64,000 nt of DNA from positions 1,198,040 to 1,262,039 of the forward strand of contig CAADRB010000015.1 in the NCBI GenBank assembly GCA_900708905.1, read 5' to 3'. Source of the stretch: Hymenolepis diminuta. Its lineage: Eukaryota > Platyhelminthes > Cestoda > Cyclophyllidea > Hymenolepididae. Position 1 is the stretch's first letter. Each line of letters starts with the position of its first letter. Below the pieces are notes generated by a model. It did no database searches. It had not been told where the DNA came from and was given only the letters and a program-made list of their open reading frames with translations. Below are positions 11,749-25,000 of this stretch, in pieces. A program made the translations under genes and the position numbers.

Positions 11749-12204
11749 ACGTAATTACAAATAATTTTAACAAAATATACAACTGTTTGACCTAATCATT
11801 TGTGAAATAAATTAATTTGATTTAATCACCTTTATCTATTGTGCTATTCAACCTATCACCATTATTTTTCAAATATTGTTCATTATTCTGTGGAAGCGGA
11901 AAATCATTGCAAAGACACTAAACAGACCTTGTTTTGGTGGTGCAATCCTATTTTTTTCTAAGGTAAGTCCCCTTTTTGAGGTTTTTTATTGACATCCGTA
12001 GACTTCTCTTGAAATCAGTTCTCCGATTTTGGAAGTTAATCTATTATGTTTTACGAGCATCTTATTAGCATATCAATACAACTATCAAATATTCGAAGGA
12101 TTATGCAATACCAGTATAGCATAAACCAGCTTGCGAAAGTATCTTATGTGCAGTATAATGGCTAAGCAGTTGGAACAAATACAATAGTCTCTGCTAAAAT
12201 GTAA

Positions 12205-12499
12205 TGTGGACCGGGATCACATAGAAGGAATAGATAAATAGAGTCAAACCACCCACGTTTATAGATAGGTACGAAATGATCAGAAAAGACACCTCAGTTT
12301 ATTAATAAACAAAATAGGGCTTATATAAAAATGCTTCTTCGAGAGACATCAATCGTGTCTTGCCGCCTGCCTCTTCATGATGACTGCGGAAGTGTTAGTA
12401 TCTATTTTCACACACTTGGATCCCTGTGGTAGGAGACTCTTGGCGATGGCTTGTCATTTTCAATCGCTAGATGCTGATTGACATCTGCTATTTATAGCA
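12205..12499 (-). repeat. Dispersed repeat family 1, copy 3 (inverted, diverged)
   Basis: Read on the minus strand it starts TGCTATAAATAGCAGATGTC and ends near GATCCCGGTCCACA, matching both ends of copies 1 and 2. The middle is more diverged. It lies 450 bases from copy 2 in opposite orientation, so the two form a long imperfect inverted pair. Confidence 0.5.
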
Positions 12500-13895
12500 G
12501 CCACCATTTACAGTTTTTCAGCTTTTGCCAAACACTTTCATGTACTTGTTTTTTATCATGTGAAATAATATATATAAATATATGCAACAATCTATAGGAC
12601 AATTTGACGTCTCTAAGTCCATTTGATTGCGTCTTTACGAATTATTCTCCCGACGCACACCACTGTATTATCTCTAAGGTAAATAAGGCTCAAAAACTGT
12701 GTACATGCACTTCACAGTCATGTTAAGGACACGAGGTCAGTCTAGGCTGCGACTATTTAGGTACTGTAGAAACACATAATTATCATATTTTAAATATTAT
12801 CCAAATAAGCAAAAATATTTTGAATTTAATAAAGTAAGGATAAATGAAAATTGCTGTTAGTTGTGCATCAAAACATCAGTTGAAACAGAAAATTTATTCC
12901 TGTTTCATGGGTTGGCATGCTTAACGTCTCAATTTAATCAGGTGGTTACTTAACTGTGAATATCATTGATATGAGCTATCATTCGTGCGTGAATTTTTGC
13001 CCAAGGAATGTTTTAGTGCGTTGAAATGAACTCTATCCAATTTTTAAAGTAGACAGTCTGACAATGGCTGAATTCAGAATTTTAGTATTCACTTCTTTAT
13101 AATTCTCCTTGCTCTAATTTGACGGTTTCCACTGTTTTCCTTCTTTTGATATTTTCTTGTAAATACAATATTACTTTTTCGCTTAGTGATAATGTTATTA
13201 TTGACTATTCTTCTACTTACAGTTAATAAGTACTATATACATATGCGAACTGTGTGCAGGGCTGAACATGGCAACCTTATTAAAATAGCGACATCTCTCA
13301 TCGTATCTTCCAGTTAGTTAAATTTCGTCTGATTTGACAAGTGTAAAAACAGTTGATCGACTATACGAAGCTTTGCGAATGATGAGTACTACTGGTCCCC
13401 AAATTGTGAAAATATGAAACGTAATCCTTAAATTAAATTTTAAATACATTGTCCTTATTTAGCATACTGTCATGCTCGTTTCTAAATTTGAATATACATA
13501 TTCTTTATCTATATTTTTAATCAACAAGTCAAATATCATATCTCATAATCAAATTTCGTATTTATGTCTTTACTTGTTTGTTATTCAAGAAATGCGACAT
13601 ACCCCCTTTACTTCTTTCTGGTGCTTAACTAGATTTTAAATACTTTCTTAATATTACTCCCATTGAACATATGTCTAAGCATTTTATTCCTCGATATTCG
13701 ACTAGTCGTTAGTTTATTAATTAAAATTCTCAATCGTTGATTTCACATTGCCATGTCATATTAATGTACTGAAAGAGATTTGAGCTCATATTTGTGTACT
13801 CTCTGTCCTGCGCCATGGGATGTTTCATTAATATTTATGTACGCTATCCTCACAGTCGATATTGATGAGCAGCACTGGATAATCTTTTGGTAAGA

Positions 13896-13960
13896 GTGAA
13901 GTAGCGCAGTGGTCAAAGAGCTCGTGTGTCAACTCAGTGGTTAACTCGATCAGTAAGGGT
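13896..13960 (+). repeat. Possible tRNA-like SINE head (partial)
   Basis: The stretch TAGCGCAGTGGTCAAAGAGC resembles the A-box end of a tRNA-derived SINE and the GCGCAGTGGTTAGC of the copy at 54861-54935. The B-box half is not evident, so this is a weak partial copy. Confidence 0.3.
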
Positions 13961-16900
13961 AATGTCAGAATGCAAATTCCTCATTAAAACGATAATCTTT
14001 ACCTAAGTTAAATGTTGCTAAAACTTGGGAACATTATATTTTTACAAATTGACTCTCACGGAATGTTAGGTCGAATCTAGATTAATCACTTCTAATGGTA
14101 CGTGTGATGCTGCATGACAGAATATGAAGCAAGACTACAATTTAAACATTCTCTCAGTTCCATCCTATCGAGCTCAACTAAGGACGCTCGATGTATGATT
14201 TTAATCTCCATTCAATTTTCCATAATATTTTCATCTTCTCAGCTAAGATCAGAAGCCAAAGCATCTAGTACAATTTTTCGAATGAACATCCAAGTTTCTT
14301 TCACCATAAAAATTTAAATTCTTCATAATTTCATCCTAAGAACTTTTCATAAATAATCTGAACCAAATATCAGTTCATGTCTATTGACAGAGAATAGAGC
14401 TTCCTTCGATAGGATTAATTAGGTATTTCAGCAATCTTGGAAATAATTCATCAACAACATTCAACATGGCCCAATATGTGTACATATAAATATTACCCTC
14501 TCATCTATTCGCTTCAAATTTAACTAAATTTCATGAGTCATGAATCTGTGTGAATGAAGCTGCATTCGCTGGTTTCAGTCTTGGTCCTCTTCCCCCCCTC
14601 CTCCCCCCTATCCCTCTCCTCTCTTTAATGTAGTGAAAGTTATCATAATTGCAAGTCAAGTTTTCACATTTATTGCATGAATGATCACTCAATTCAACGA
14701 GTTGTTCTTTATACCCTGTAGGTCGCGGGGATGAATACACTCAGGAGCCGAAGGGTCGATAACTCAAATTTGAGCATTGGGGCATTGAGGCATGACTCGG
14801 TGAACCACATTCATCCCTCATTCAGATATAGCATAACTCTGATGACTCGTCTTATTCTTTACCGCTACTCTATCACTCACCAGTTTACCCCTATCAGAAC
14901 ATTTTACTGTACCCCGTGTTCAGATACTTTCTCTTCATTAACACAGTGCAAGTATTTTGTTTTGTTGGAAGGGTAAAATATAATTACATTGGGACTACTT
15001 TTATTTATAAACTTCATTTTGATCATGAAGTGGCCATCAGTTGAATGATGGCGCACAACTTTGGCGACATTTATTTCATATTTGTTTTAGTAGATTCACA
15101 GATTTTGAGGAAGTAAATAAAGCATATTTAAGGAAATTTCTCAAAATTATAATTATTTGACTGCAATATAAATGAATTTCTCTATAAACTATTCAAAAAC
15201 ACATTTAGCAGTTTAATTGAGTAATAGTATAATAATGTAAATTTTAATCAAAGGATTTTTACCATAATGGAAAAAAAGCTATCCTACTCATAATATTTGA
15301 TAAGTAAATTTCGTTATCCAGCCATCTAAAATTAATTTCGGCATTTAGGAAGAAATCACTTTAATTTGTGCTGTGTTTATACCTACAAGGCAGCCAAACA
15401 ACTGGATGTATGGCTTTTGAGGTATTCATATAGTGGAAATGATAGAGGACTTTTTCCTTGAAGTTCGGGATCATCTATTATTCAGTATGCAGTTCGGATT
15501 GAAGAACATGTGTTGGGAATTGTCGGGCGATCGTTGAGTTTATTTGTTCGCAATCTTCACTAAAAAAATATGCAATTCAACTATCCCATGAAGATTAATT
15601 AACATTTTACTTAACGTTAGGGTTGGGGATGACATTCTTGTAGTGCCTGTTTAACCTCCTCCCCTTAACTTTTACAGAGCCTAAAGTATCCAGAAATTGG
15701 ATATTTGAAATCATTGGTGCTTACTATTTTGGCAGGGTTAGTATGTTCAATACAATAAGAATTTGACTCTTATTTTGACTGCCTGTCATCTAATCATTAA
15801 CTAGCGCGATTTAACAGATAATGCTATTGTGGTGTAAAATTGAGAATTAAAAAGCCACATTTTTTTTTAAAATTAATATTAAATGCCGTCTTGAAATCAG
15901 AAGATAAGATTTTCTTATTTGATGGATAAGTGGTATAAGGCCATCATACTTTTGAGTATTGATTTTCATCAGCACCAAAACTGGTAAAAAAATCAACTTT
16001 TTCGTTATTTTATCTCGGGTTTGTGATAATCAAATCTGTTTAATAAAAAATCGACTAAAGATTTCTGGAAATTTGTATTGAATATATTTGGTACTTGCCA
16101 TATATTTTAGCCATTGTGATTTTGTTTATGGTCGTTGAATCTAGGTAAGCGATTTTGATTTTAAATCATTAGGGAAGGAGAGATTTCCTTCATTAGGTTC
16201 TATAATTCAGACGAGCTCAGTCTAAAATAGTTTTTTTCCGCGATGTATGAATGAATAGACACATCCTCTGGTCTCCTTATTGAATGTATTCAGCAGGATA
16301 TTAAGCTAATTATTGGACAGTACTACTCGAATGGTGTCCGGTTTTAGTAACTCATAACATAGCGAAAGGTTAAGTAATGTTTTTGAGGAATCACAGAGCC
16401 TTAAGCTATATTAAGACGCAACATTCATAAAGCTATCAATATTTTGCAATAATTCCCTGCCTCTGTTAGCTGACTATTATAAGAGACAAATAATTATCAA
16501 GATCTCTCAGTTTTGTCAGCTGATTAACTGAGTCTGAATTTGGCAGAAATTAATCCACATAGGAACACGTGAGTCAAGCATTAACACTTAAACTTTTAAA
16601 CAATAGAATATTACAAAGTGTAGTAAACAAATTAAGTAAAAATGAACAGCACATTGAATCCGAAATTCAAGTGATTTCTACTTTCAATACTTCTAATCTA
16701 CCCTTCCCTCTCCCTGTTTGGTTATTTTACTATTTTCATATTCAGATATTTTCCCGAGGTTAAAATGTGCAACATTTTCTAATTTATTTTAATTAATATC
16801 ATTAAAACATTGTTCAATTAAGTTGAAACGAAAAAGCACTGGCAATCTCAACTGATAGCTCTTAGTAGTAAGTAGAGTGTCTAGATAAGCGCTGACTAAT

Positions 16901-18361
16901 TAGCTCTGACGACCAATGTATTCGAGTATTTTTTACGTCTTAGTATTGGTTCAAATAAGAATTATGTCCCTTCCAGTATTATGAGTAAACGATTAATTTA
17001 GGTTTATGTCTTTAATATTAAAGATCCCTCACAATTCAATTTTAAAATATTTTGAGTTCTATTAAAATACCTAGTCAGTCCCTCGTTTTCTCTCAACTTG
17101 GCTCAATAATTTAATAGTTCTGACTAACCTGTTAGTTTTCTGTTCCAGGTATTTTAGAGATAGTAAGTTAAACGTCTTCTTCTTAGGATTTAAATTGCAG
17201 AGGACAAATAATTTAACATTTACGCGGAATGTCTATCTCGTTTACAATGGATCAGAATTGTGAAAAAAGAACTGCTTTTATTATTACCTTCTTGATATAA
17301 AAAAATTCCTGAAAAATTATTTTTTAAAGTTATGGTTGAAGTTTTTTACGACTTTATTCAATCCATAAGGCAATATAAGTTTATTTCAAATATAATACTA
17401 ACCAAAGGGCCTTTTTCGAAGCCAAGGTAATTTAAAATATGTGCGGAACTGTGCGTATTAAGCAAAATGTGAAAGCCATGTGAATCTGAAACCCAAATTT
17501 AAATAAGTCCATTGGTTTAAAGATCATATTAAGGATACGAATTGAGCAAGAGCATGCATATGTTTCAAATGTTAGTACATTGAAGATAGAGCTCTGCCAG
17601 ATCATAAAAGTACCTTTTTGCAATTTAAGATTCTCTTCCATCTTTAGGTGGAGTATTTGGCTCAGAAGGTTATAATCATTGAAATATTTTTCTTCATTTA
17701 GTTGAGCAGCCTTGAATTTGGCGTAATTATATGAAAATTCACATTTGGCAGCGGAACCAAATGGTTACGTGGCCAATTTCTTCCTTTTGTATCCGATAAG
17801 AATGGATTCAAGCCAACAAGCCTCACCATCGTTTGACAAGTTGTCAGAAATCCAAATGAACTTTCTTCTACCTTTTTTTTCATCTACATGACCTTCCACC
17901 TTTCACCTCAATATTGTCTTCCGCGTTTATATGCTATCAATGTTTCGCCTTGACATGAGTAATAATAATAGAGCTCAATTTATCCAAGAAGATTATTAAG
18001 GGGAACTAAAGGACTTTTGATACAATTACACTAGATATTAGGCTATAGACAGATTGGAACTTAGAAAGGACACCGCTAGATTTGGTGGTTGAGCTGCACT
18101 AATGGGTTATTGTACTTTAAAACCCTAATTACAATCAAAATGTCTAAATTTAAATTGTAAAATTTTCACGTTTCCCCATTGATAATTGTTCTAAAAATGG
18201 GCAGGAAATTCAAGTATGCATTTTGTTATATCAGTAGGTCTTTAAAAGTTATGATCGTATTAATGTAAGTATGGTGAAATGAGAGACGATTTGCTTTCAA
18301 ATTCACATTCTTAGTAATAGTGCGTCTGTACAATAATATATAAAAAGTCAGTATAATAAGT

Positions 18362-18387
18362 GAGCCACTGAAAGCATTCAGTGGCTC
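18362..18387. repeat. Perfect 11-base inverted repeat (hairpin)
   Basis: GAGCCACTGAA, a 4-base spacer AGCA, then its exact reverse complement TTCAGTGGCTC. No gene is adjacent. A perfect GC-containing stem stands out in this AT-rich background; function unknown. Confidence 0.5.
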
Positions 18388-21300
18388 GGCCTTCTCTTGG
18401 GCAACAATCATTGGTGCTCAAGCGCAAAGGTTATGTATGAAGACCCGATTTCCCAAGTGGCAAGAAGAATACTTCACAACATCTATCGCAATCATCTGCG
18501 CTTTGTAACATGGTGAAATTAATTTAAAATAATATCAAATATTTGCTCTTGGCTATTAGAAAAAAAAATTCATCAAGATAAACTTGTGCTCAATTAAATC
18601 AACCTGATCAAATAGCCCTAGACATAGATAATGAGAATTCACTCACGAACCTTGGGGTCAAATTCAGAACTTTGATCTTCTGAATATTATGTAATGATTC
18701 GGTAAACCATATCTATTAATCAAAAAGTGAAATATCTCATGGATGTAAAATAAAAGGGTATTGAGACTTGTGGCACCCGAGCTCATAGTGTTGGACCACA
18801 TGAAAAATTGCCTTTGAGATACAGTGACTTGAGTGTGAAACAGATGGACACTTTAAGTTAACACAGCTACATAAATTGTGTTCACTCAAGGTGAATATTG
18901 ATATTTACTTTTATAAGAGTCTTCAAATTTGCTATTTGATCAACAATTTTGGCAAAATTATCGCAATCCTATATATAATCTAAAATTTCATGCAATATAA
19001 TGATAAATGCTATAACTTTAGTCCTATATTTCGGAGTATCAAAACGACGATTCGAGGAGACTCCAAAACAGCAACAACTTCAGAAATAATATAACCTGTT
19101 TTGAATTATTCTCACTTCCCATCTCCAATGATTTTTCGTATAACGATTAAAATTATGAGCAGTATAGTAGATGGATAAATTTTCCTTAGGGCAATGATTA
19201 ATCCCCACATTGATCCAAAATAACTCTTTCAGTGCAAGGTCTTAAAATTTAATAAGCCCTAGTATTATATAATTTTGAGTGGGAATGCACTGCCTATAAC
19301 TCTCGTGATAGAATTGCTGCTAATAGGCCAAGACTAGATACGCTAATTTTATTGATTGGCATTTTCCCATGGGATTTTTTGCACTCTTGAGCGGAAATTC
19401 AAATCAAGACGTCTGCTATTAGAGTCTCGCCTCCTGAGAAGTTTGCTCGTTGTTTATTTCAATCGGAATTCTTCCAATCCAATGGTATCGATGTGGAAGT
19501 TTGCAGTTTGAAGTTGTGTTTGTTCATTTTTCAACAAAATTTTTCTGCGTCTTAATCTTGCTAATTGACTATCAATCACTATTTATCCTTCATTGAGCCT
19601 TTCAAAGAAAGAATTTGTATCTCTAATTATAGGTATTCATTAATAATGGATTCAAAATTACAGGGTAAAGGCAACTAAAGATTTCGACGAGGCGCTGCAT
19701 TTAAGTGCTATTTGAAAAGAGCCATTTATTAAATACCATTTAATTTAGCGACATGTGACATGACTCAATAAATTTCGACATTTTAAGGCATTACGGAAAT
19801 TTTAGAATTCAGATTTTAACTAACACTCATCTTTCCACGGCTAACAATTTCGGTAAAATTGTTTAAGGAAATAATACAATTTCACTGTTCTTGAGTTAGA
19901 ACTAGAGTATTGGAAACGAAACTTGGAATTAGCTGATTTTTCATAACGATTTTCAGAAACTTTGTACTAAGCTTTTCTTTATTAGTAATTACGATAGAAA
20001 TTTTCCAAACTTTTGCATTCTTAATATCAAAAGACAAAGATACGTTCTACAAAAGTTTACTCAATTACATTCAAAATGATATGAAAGTTAGATATTCTGT
20101 TAGTGTTTCATCATTCAATTTCTGTGACCAACCGTCATGTTCATTTAATGTATATCTGATAATTAACAAATGAGGTTCATCCGAAAAAATCAATAAATCG
20201 ATAAGAAGTGCAATCAGATTAATGACTCGGAATAAAAAATAGTCGGCGGACACAGCGATTGGTCTAAAATAGCCCAGAGGGAGATAACTGTCTCAAAACA
20301 GCTACTTATTTCTTGATAAAAATAATACCAGAGATTACTGGAACGCAAATACTTTTCAACTCCCTTCAAGAACTTCCAGTTTGTCACCTTTTTATTTTTC
20401 ATCAGCCTGTGTTATTTGGTCATTTCAAGTTTACAGTCTTGCGTGATGTACGATAAGATCAATGCCCATCAATATGATTGGTAAATTGATACAAACTATC
20501 CGTAAAGCTAATCGTGTCATGGAATGTGTATACCTTAGAGGTCACCTTTGTAAATATTTGTTTCTGTGTGAAGTGCCTTTATGTACTTTTGGCATTTAAA
20601 ATAGATTGAAATTACGGATGGCTCATCTTTTATTGAATGTTTCCGATTAGGCAATGCATGTGGTTTAGTATAAAACATGTAAAAGTAGAAATGAGAACAA
20701 ATGAAACCGGTTTTTCTGACTCCTAAAGCCTCCTGTCAAATCCTTCGGCAGCCTTATTATTAACACACGTTTTAAAGTTTTTAGTGACTTCCCTTTTGGA
20801 AAACAATAGATACCCGAGTAATCACTGCGTAATATTCATAATCTCCTTGTTGTCACTGAATATCCGCAACAAATCCATTAGTGAATCATCGAATCACATT
20901 TTTGAAGTAAAATGCTAAAGTTGAGTTCTACAATTATTATTATTAAATAACCGGTTGTTCATGAAAGGAAATCATAGAAAGTAGTTTATCACTAAGGTTC
21001 CGAACTTACCAGTTAAAACAAATCCAAAAAGGGGTCAAGATAAAAATGTCCTGTTTCCTTTTTAAATTTGCGCCTGAATATGTGGGTGTAAAATTTGGGC
21101 TAAATTGATATAACAAACCGTGAGGCGAAAGCTCCTGACAGACCAAATATCAGATTTCTTAGAAAAAGATGTAATAGAAATTGTGCATATGACAAGAGCT
21201 TAATTTTCATGTAGGAAAACACGAGTCCAAGCGCTCCTGATTAATTAAAACTCCCAAGAGATCGTTCTCTAAATAGTTTCCAATGCAAATTATCCAAGAT

Positions 21301-21954
21301 ATAATCTGCTCAACCCTTTGAAAGCAAAGAACTGAGAACTCCATTGTTCAAGGTTATTTTCCTAAATGGTCGTTCACATTTTCCTCGCAGAGCTCAACTC
21401 AACTGCAACTGATTTCTAAAAGGAATCAAATGATGAAGGTTTCGAAGATGAGGAGCAAAATTGATCCTAATCTGCCGATATTTCAAAAATAAATGAGTCA
21501 CGTGAATTACAAGAATAAATTTAAAAGTACTGAGATAATCCAAAACGCTATAGTAATTTTCACTTAAACAACACAGTAGGGAATGCAGAGAGGAGGAGTA
21601 CACAGGTTTTCTTCAAGATCAGGATTTTATTAGCTGAGACATATAGTGAATAAAACCTGGGACACATCAGTGTAGATTGGAGGAATAAATTGAGTAATTT
21701 GGTTTAAAGAGAGGTGATTGATTACAAGTTTTTCCATCAGAGGTCCCAAGATATCCTCTTGATACCGAAGATTAAAGATTCTAATCCTTAGTGAGCTTCG
21801 AAACAAATTCCTTCAATTGACGCCCCAAGGTCTTTTTAATAAAACCGTGACTGAAAGGTAAAATCGAGATTGGAAAGTCTCTATAAAAGAAAATGAAATG
21901 GAATTTCCACTTAACTATATACATATGAAGTACACTGTTAATCAATTCGTTCAA

Positions 21955-22022
21955 GAGGTACCACCAGACCGCTAAACGGTTTTATTAACGGCATCGTTTA
22001 ATATCGTGGTTGCTACTACCTC
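21955..22022. repeat. Imperfect fold-back element (~68 bases)
   Basis: The ends GAGGTA and TACCTC pair, as do CCAC/GTGG and TAAACG/CGTTTA further in, around a 16-base loop. Internal loops are large. Read on the minus strand the 5' arm begins GAGGTAGTAG, which equals a let-7-family seed region; see findings. Probably a small MITE or chance fold. Confidence 0.3.
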
Positions 22023-25000
22023 TTTATTCGTAGCATATGTACTTAATGTAGTACCCAGTATCACTTCATGATAAAGTTACTTAACTTGGAAAAACTTGGA
22101 GTCGCTCAATCGATAAATTCGCAGTTGACTGCTCAAGTGGCTGACGGGAATTAACTAATATTGTTGGCTATCCACTTTACTACCAATAGGGAGCTCTGAT
22201 TTGAGAAAGATGCATGTTGACAAACGCTTGATAGGTCCTCCTTTAGATACAACGAACAACGTAAAATTGATTTCTTCTTGTCATTAAGTGTGCAGTTAAC
22301 TAATTATAAAGACGTACGCTTTGGATCGTTCTGGGTAGATTCCCTATTCAATATCTACGGCCACTCTTGGTGCGCTTTTGGTTTCCAATAAATTCAGGAA
22401 ATTCTCAGAAATTTCGAATTTCAGTAGGTCAAAGTCGGTAGCAGAATCATCACTGCAACATAAATTATTTCCGATCCAACGTAATGGAAAGAAATAACCC
22501 TGGCAGATTTCCGAATTCGCACTATAAAATATCTGATTTCCATCTTAGAGACAAAATCATTTAAGATTTGATAAATCTTTTAACTTAAGATTATATCTTC
22601 TGACCACTTCACGACTTGACATCAATTTAAATCTTCCAAGTTTCAGAGACTTTTACTTCGAATTGGGAAATCAGAATATCTTAAATAAAATCCAATTTTT
22701 TCAGGAGAAACTGGAATTAAGGAATGAATAAAATACTTTAAATCAAGCCACGTTCTTTCGAACTATCTCCACTTCCATTTTTGAGCTCTCCATTTACTTG
22801 ATTGTACTGGGACGAAGTTTAAGCGTTCTTTTTCAAAAACAGTTCTAGTGAATTAAAAAAGTTGTAACAGAACGCTCTACCTCAGACGAAAATTTTCGGT
22901 AAACCGAGGCAAAACATTTTAGACTGTGAGCACAATTAACCAATTCTCTCAACCGAGTTAACGTAGAAAAAGTCCAATCAAACCATAAGCTCTAGAAGAA
23001 TTATAAATAGTCTTAAAAATTGAGAAGAAAGATCAAATTTGTTCTAACATGCAAAATGTGTATTCAAATAATATTTAGAATAAGGAAAATTGACTTATGG
23101 AAGGTCTGATTCAAGATAGGGTTTTTAGTTGAGTATAAATAATCGCCCCATAGCTAATATTTTGTAGAAAAGTATAGGAGAAATTAATTCCTTTAAAAAT
23201 TGCGTAGAGTACAAGTATAATCTGTGAGAAAATGGTGTATTTAGTTTAAAATGTTTACGGAGAGATCAAGAAAAAAATCTAAACAACGAAGAATAGAGAC
23301 TTTGGACAATCGATTGTAGTTACGAAAATGATAAGGAGTCCATCTTAAATGGATTTTCAAGACATATTTCAAATACCATCATATAGGAGAAATGCATGAA
23401 GAATGTAATAAACAGATTGAAGATCTGATCACTAACTGGACAGTTAAATTGCTAATAGCTTTAAAAGAACAAAAGCGTCAAAATAAAGGGAATGTTAAAT
23501 AGACGAAGGATGAAGGTCAAGCACAATTAGGAAATAAAGTCAAGAAATTAAATGAATCATACTTCTAAATTCATCAGATTGTTAATTTTTAACTTGATTG
23601 TTGGATTAAATTTCTCTGTGGTTCAAATTCCAGGATTTGGCTCAATTATTTCTGGATGTTAATCCATGTCCACAATTTTTAAATCTTATTGACTATCTCG
23701 ATACCTTTATTTCTTGTGATAATCAATAATATCAAGTCGTCCAGTGGCAGATATATAGAATGTTGGATTTTCACTTGTAGCTATTAATAATATTTGTAAC
23801 CACCGTGAATTGCATTCAGAGGAATGAAATTGGATGGGAGAGTGAGGTTATTTCAAATTCGTGATCTAATATTTTTCCTTTAGTGCGCATTTTAGAGTAG
23901 ACTAAATGCTGCTGTGAGATGAAACATTCATATTAGTGGAAATTTTGAGTGGCTTTTTACGGGGCTAATTCTTCACTGCTACATGACCCATGAGTTACAA
24001 AGAGCGGCTTTAACCAGGTAACTAGTTCTAACATTTTATAAAATGTACATATTAAGTGTACTTTTAGAATCGTGCTTTCTACTAATGTCATATGTTTTAA
24101 AAAGGAAAAGGAGAATTTTGTTTGGATGATGGTAAACATAAAAGAATTTTTTTCCTTATTTTAAAACGAACATTCACTTATATGTTCGAGAAAAAGATTG
24201 GCAGCAGTTAGTAATAAGTAAATATCTCAGACTAAATTCAATAATCACAACTACAATAGTCCCGGAGTGAAGATTTTCCGAATTACTCATTTTAATATTA
24301 ATTTATAATTTTGATCAAATCAATAAACTAATTACTCTTTCCGTTGCTGATTAATCCGGCCCATTCATTGTATTCGTATTAATACTCAAGTAATCATTTT
24401 AATCTTACTTTCCAATTGCGTGGGCTTATTAGATAATCGGAAGGACATGCCGTTATGGGTTGAAAATAACGTTTTTAGAGATGAAGTTTTAATAATCTTA
24501 ATAATAATATTTTCAGGGTTTAAACAACCTTCATGTAAATAGAAGCGAATCAGAGCATTTAAATGGCATTTATCGGATTCATTAAACCAGGATATATCTA
24601 GATAGGCCCCATCCTTATTGAATTTTATTGGACGAATTTTCTTTCGATATCTTTTGAGGAAACACTGAAAGCATAATAATGCACTTAAAAGTCCCAAAAT
24701 TTGTTGTTTGATATAGCTTTTCTTCCGGTATTCTATTCCAGCTTATAGAGTAAAAGCTTCACATGTTTTAATCGGCTCTTACAAAGTTCGGGATGCCATA
24801 ATTGTAGTACCCGGGCTATCACTATCGAATCACATGATAAATTTCTTTTTTTAATACGGCAATTTGAGCGCGATCGACCTCCCCTGCCCTCAAATTTGTC
24901 TAGTTTGTCACTTTAATTGGTTTTAATTGGCATAATATAAAACCATGTGAACCTGAAAAGAAGTACTCTCTCCAGGGAATTTCTGAGTCTTTTGTACGTG

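Noticed and set aside
24386..24697. 103-codon minus-strand open frame in the long gene-free region
   Set aside because: No recognisable domain or splice sites linking it to the REPS-like gene; no EH-domain residues. Length alone is weak support in 64 kb of sequence.
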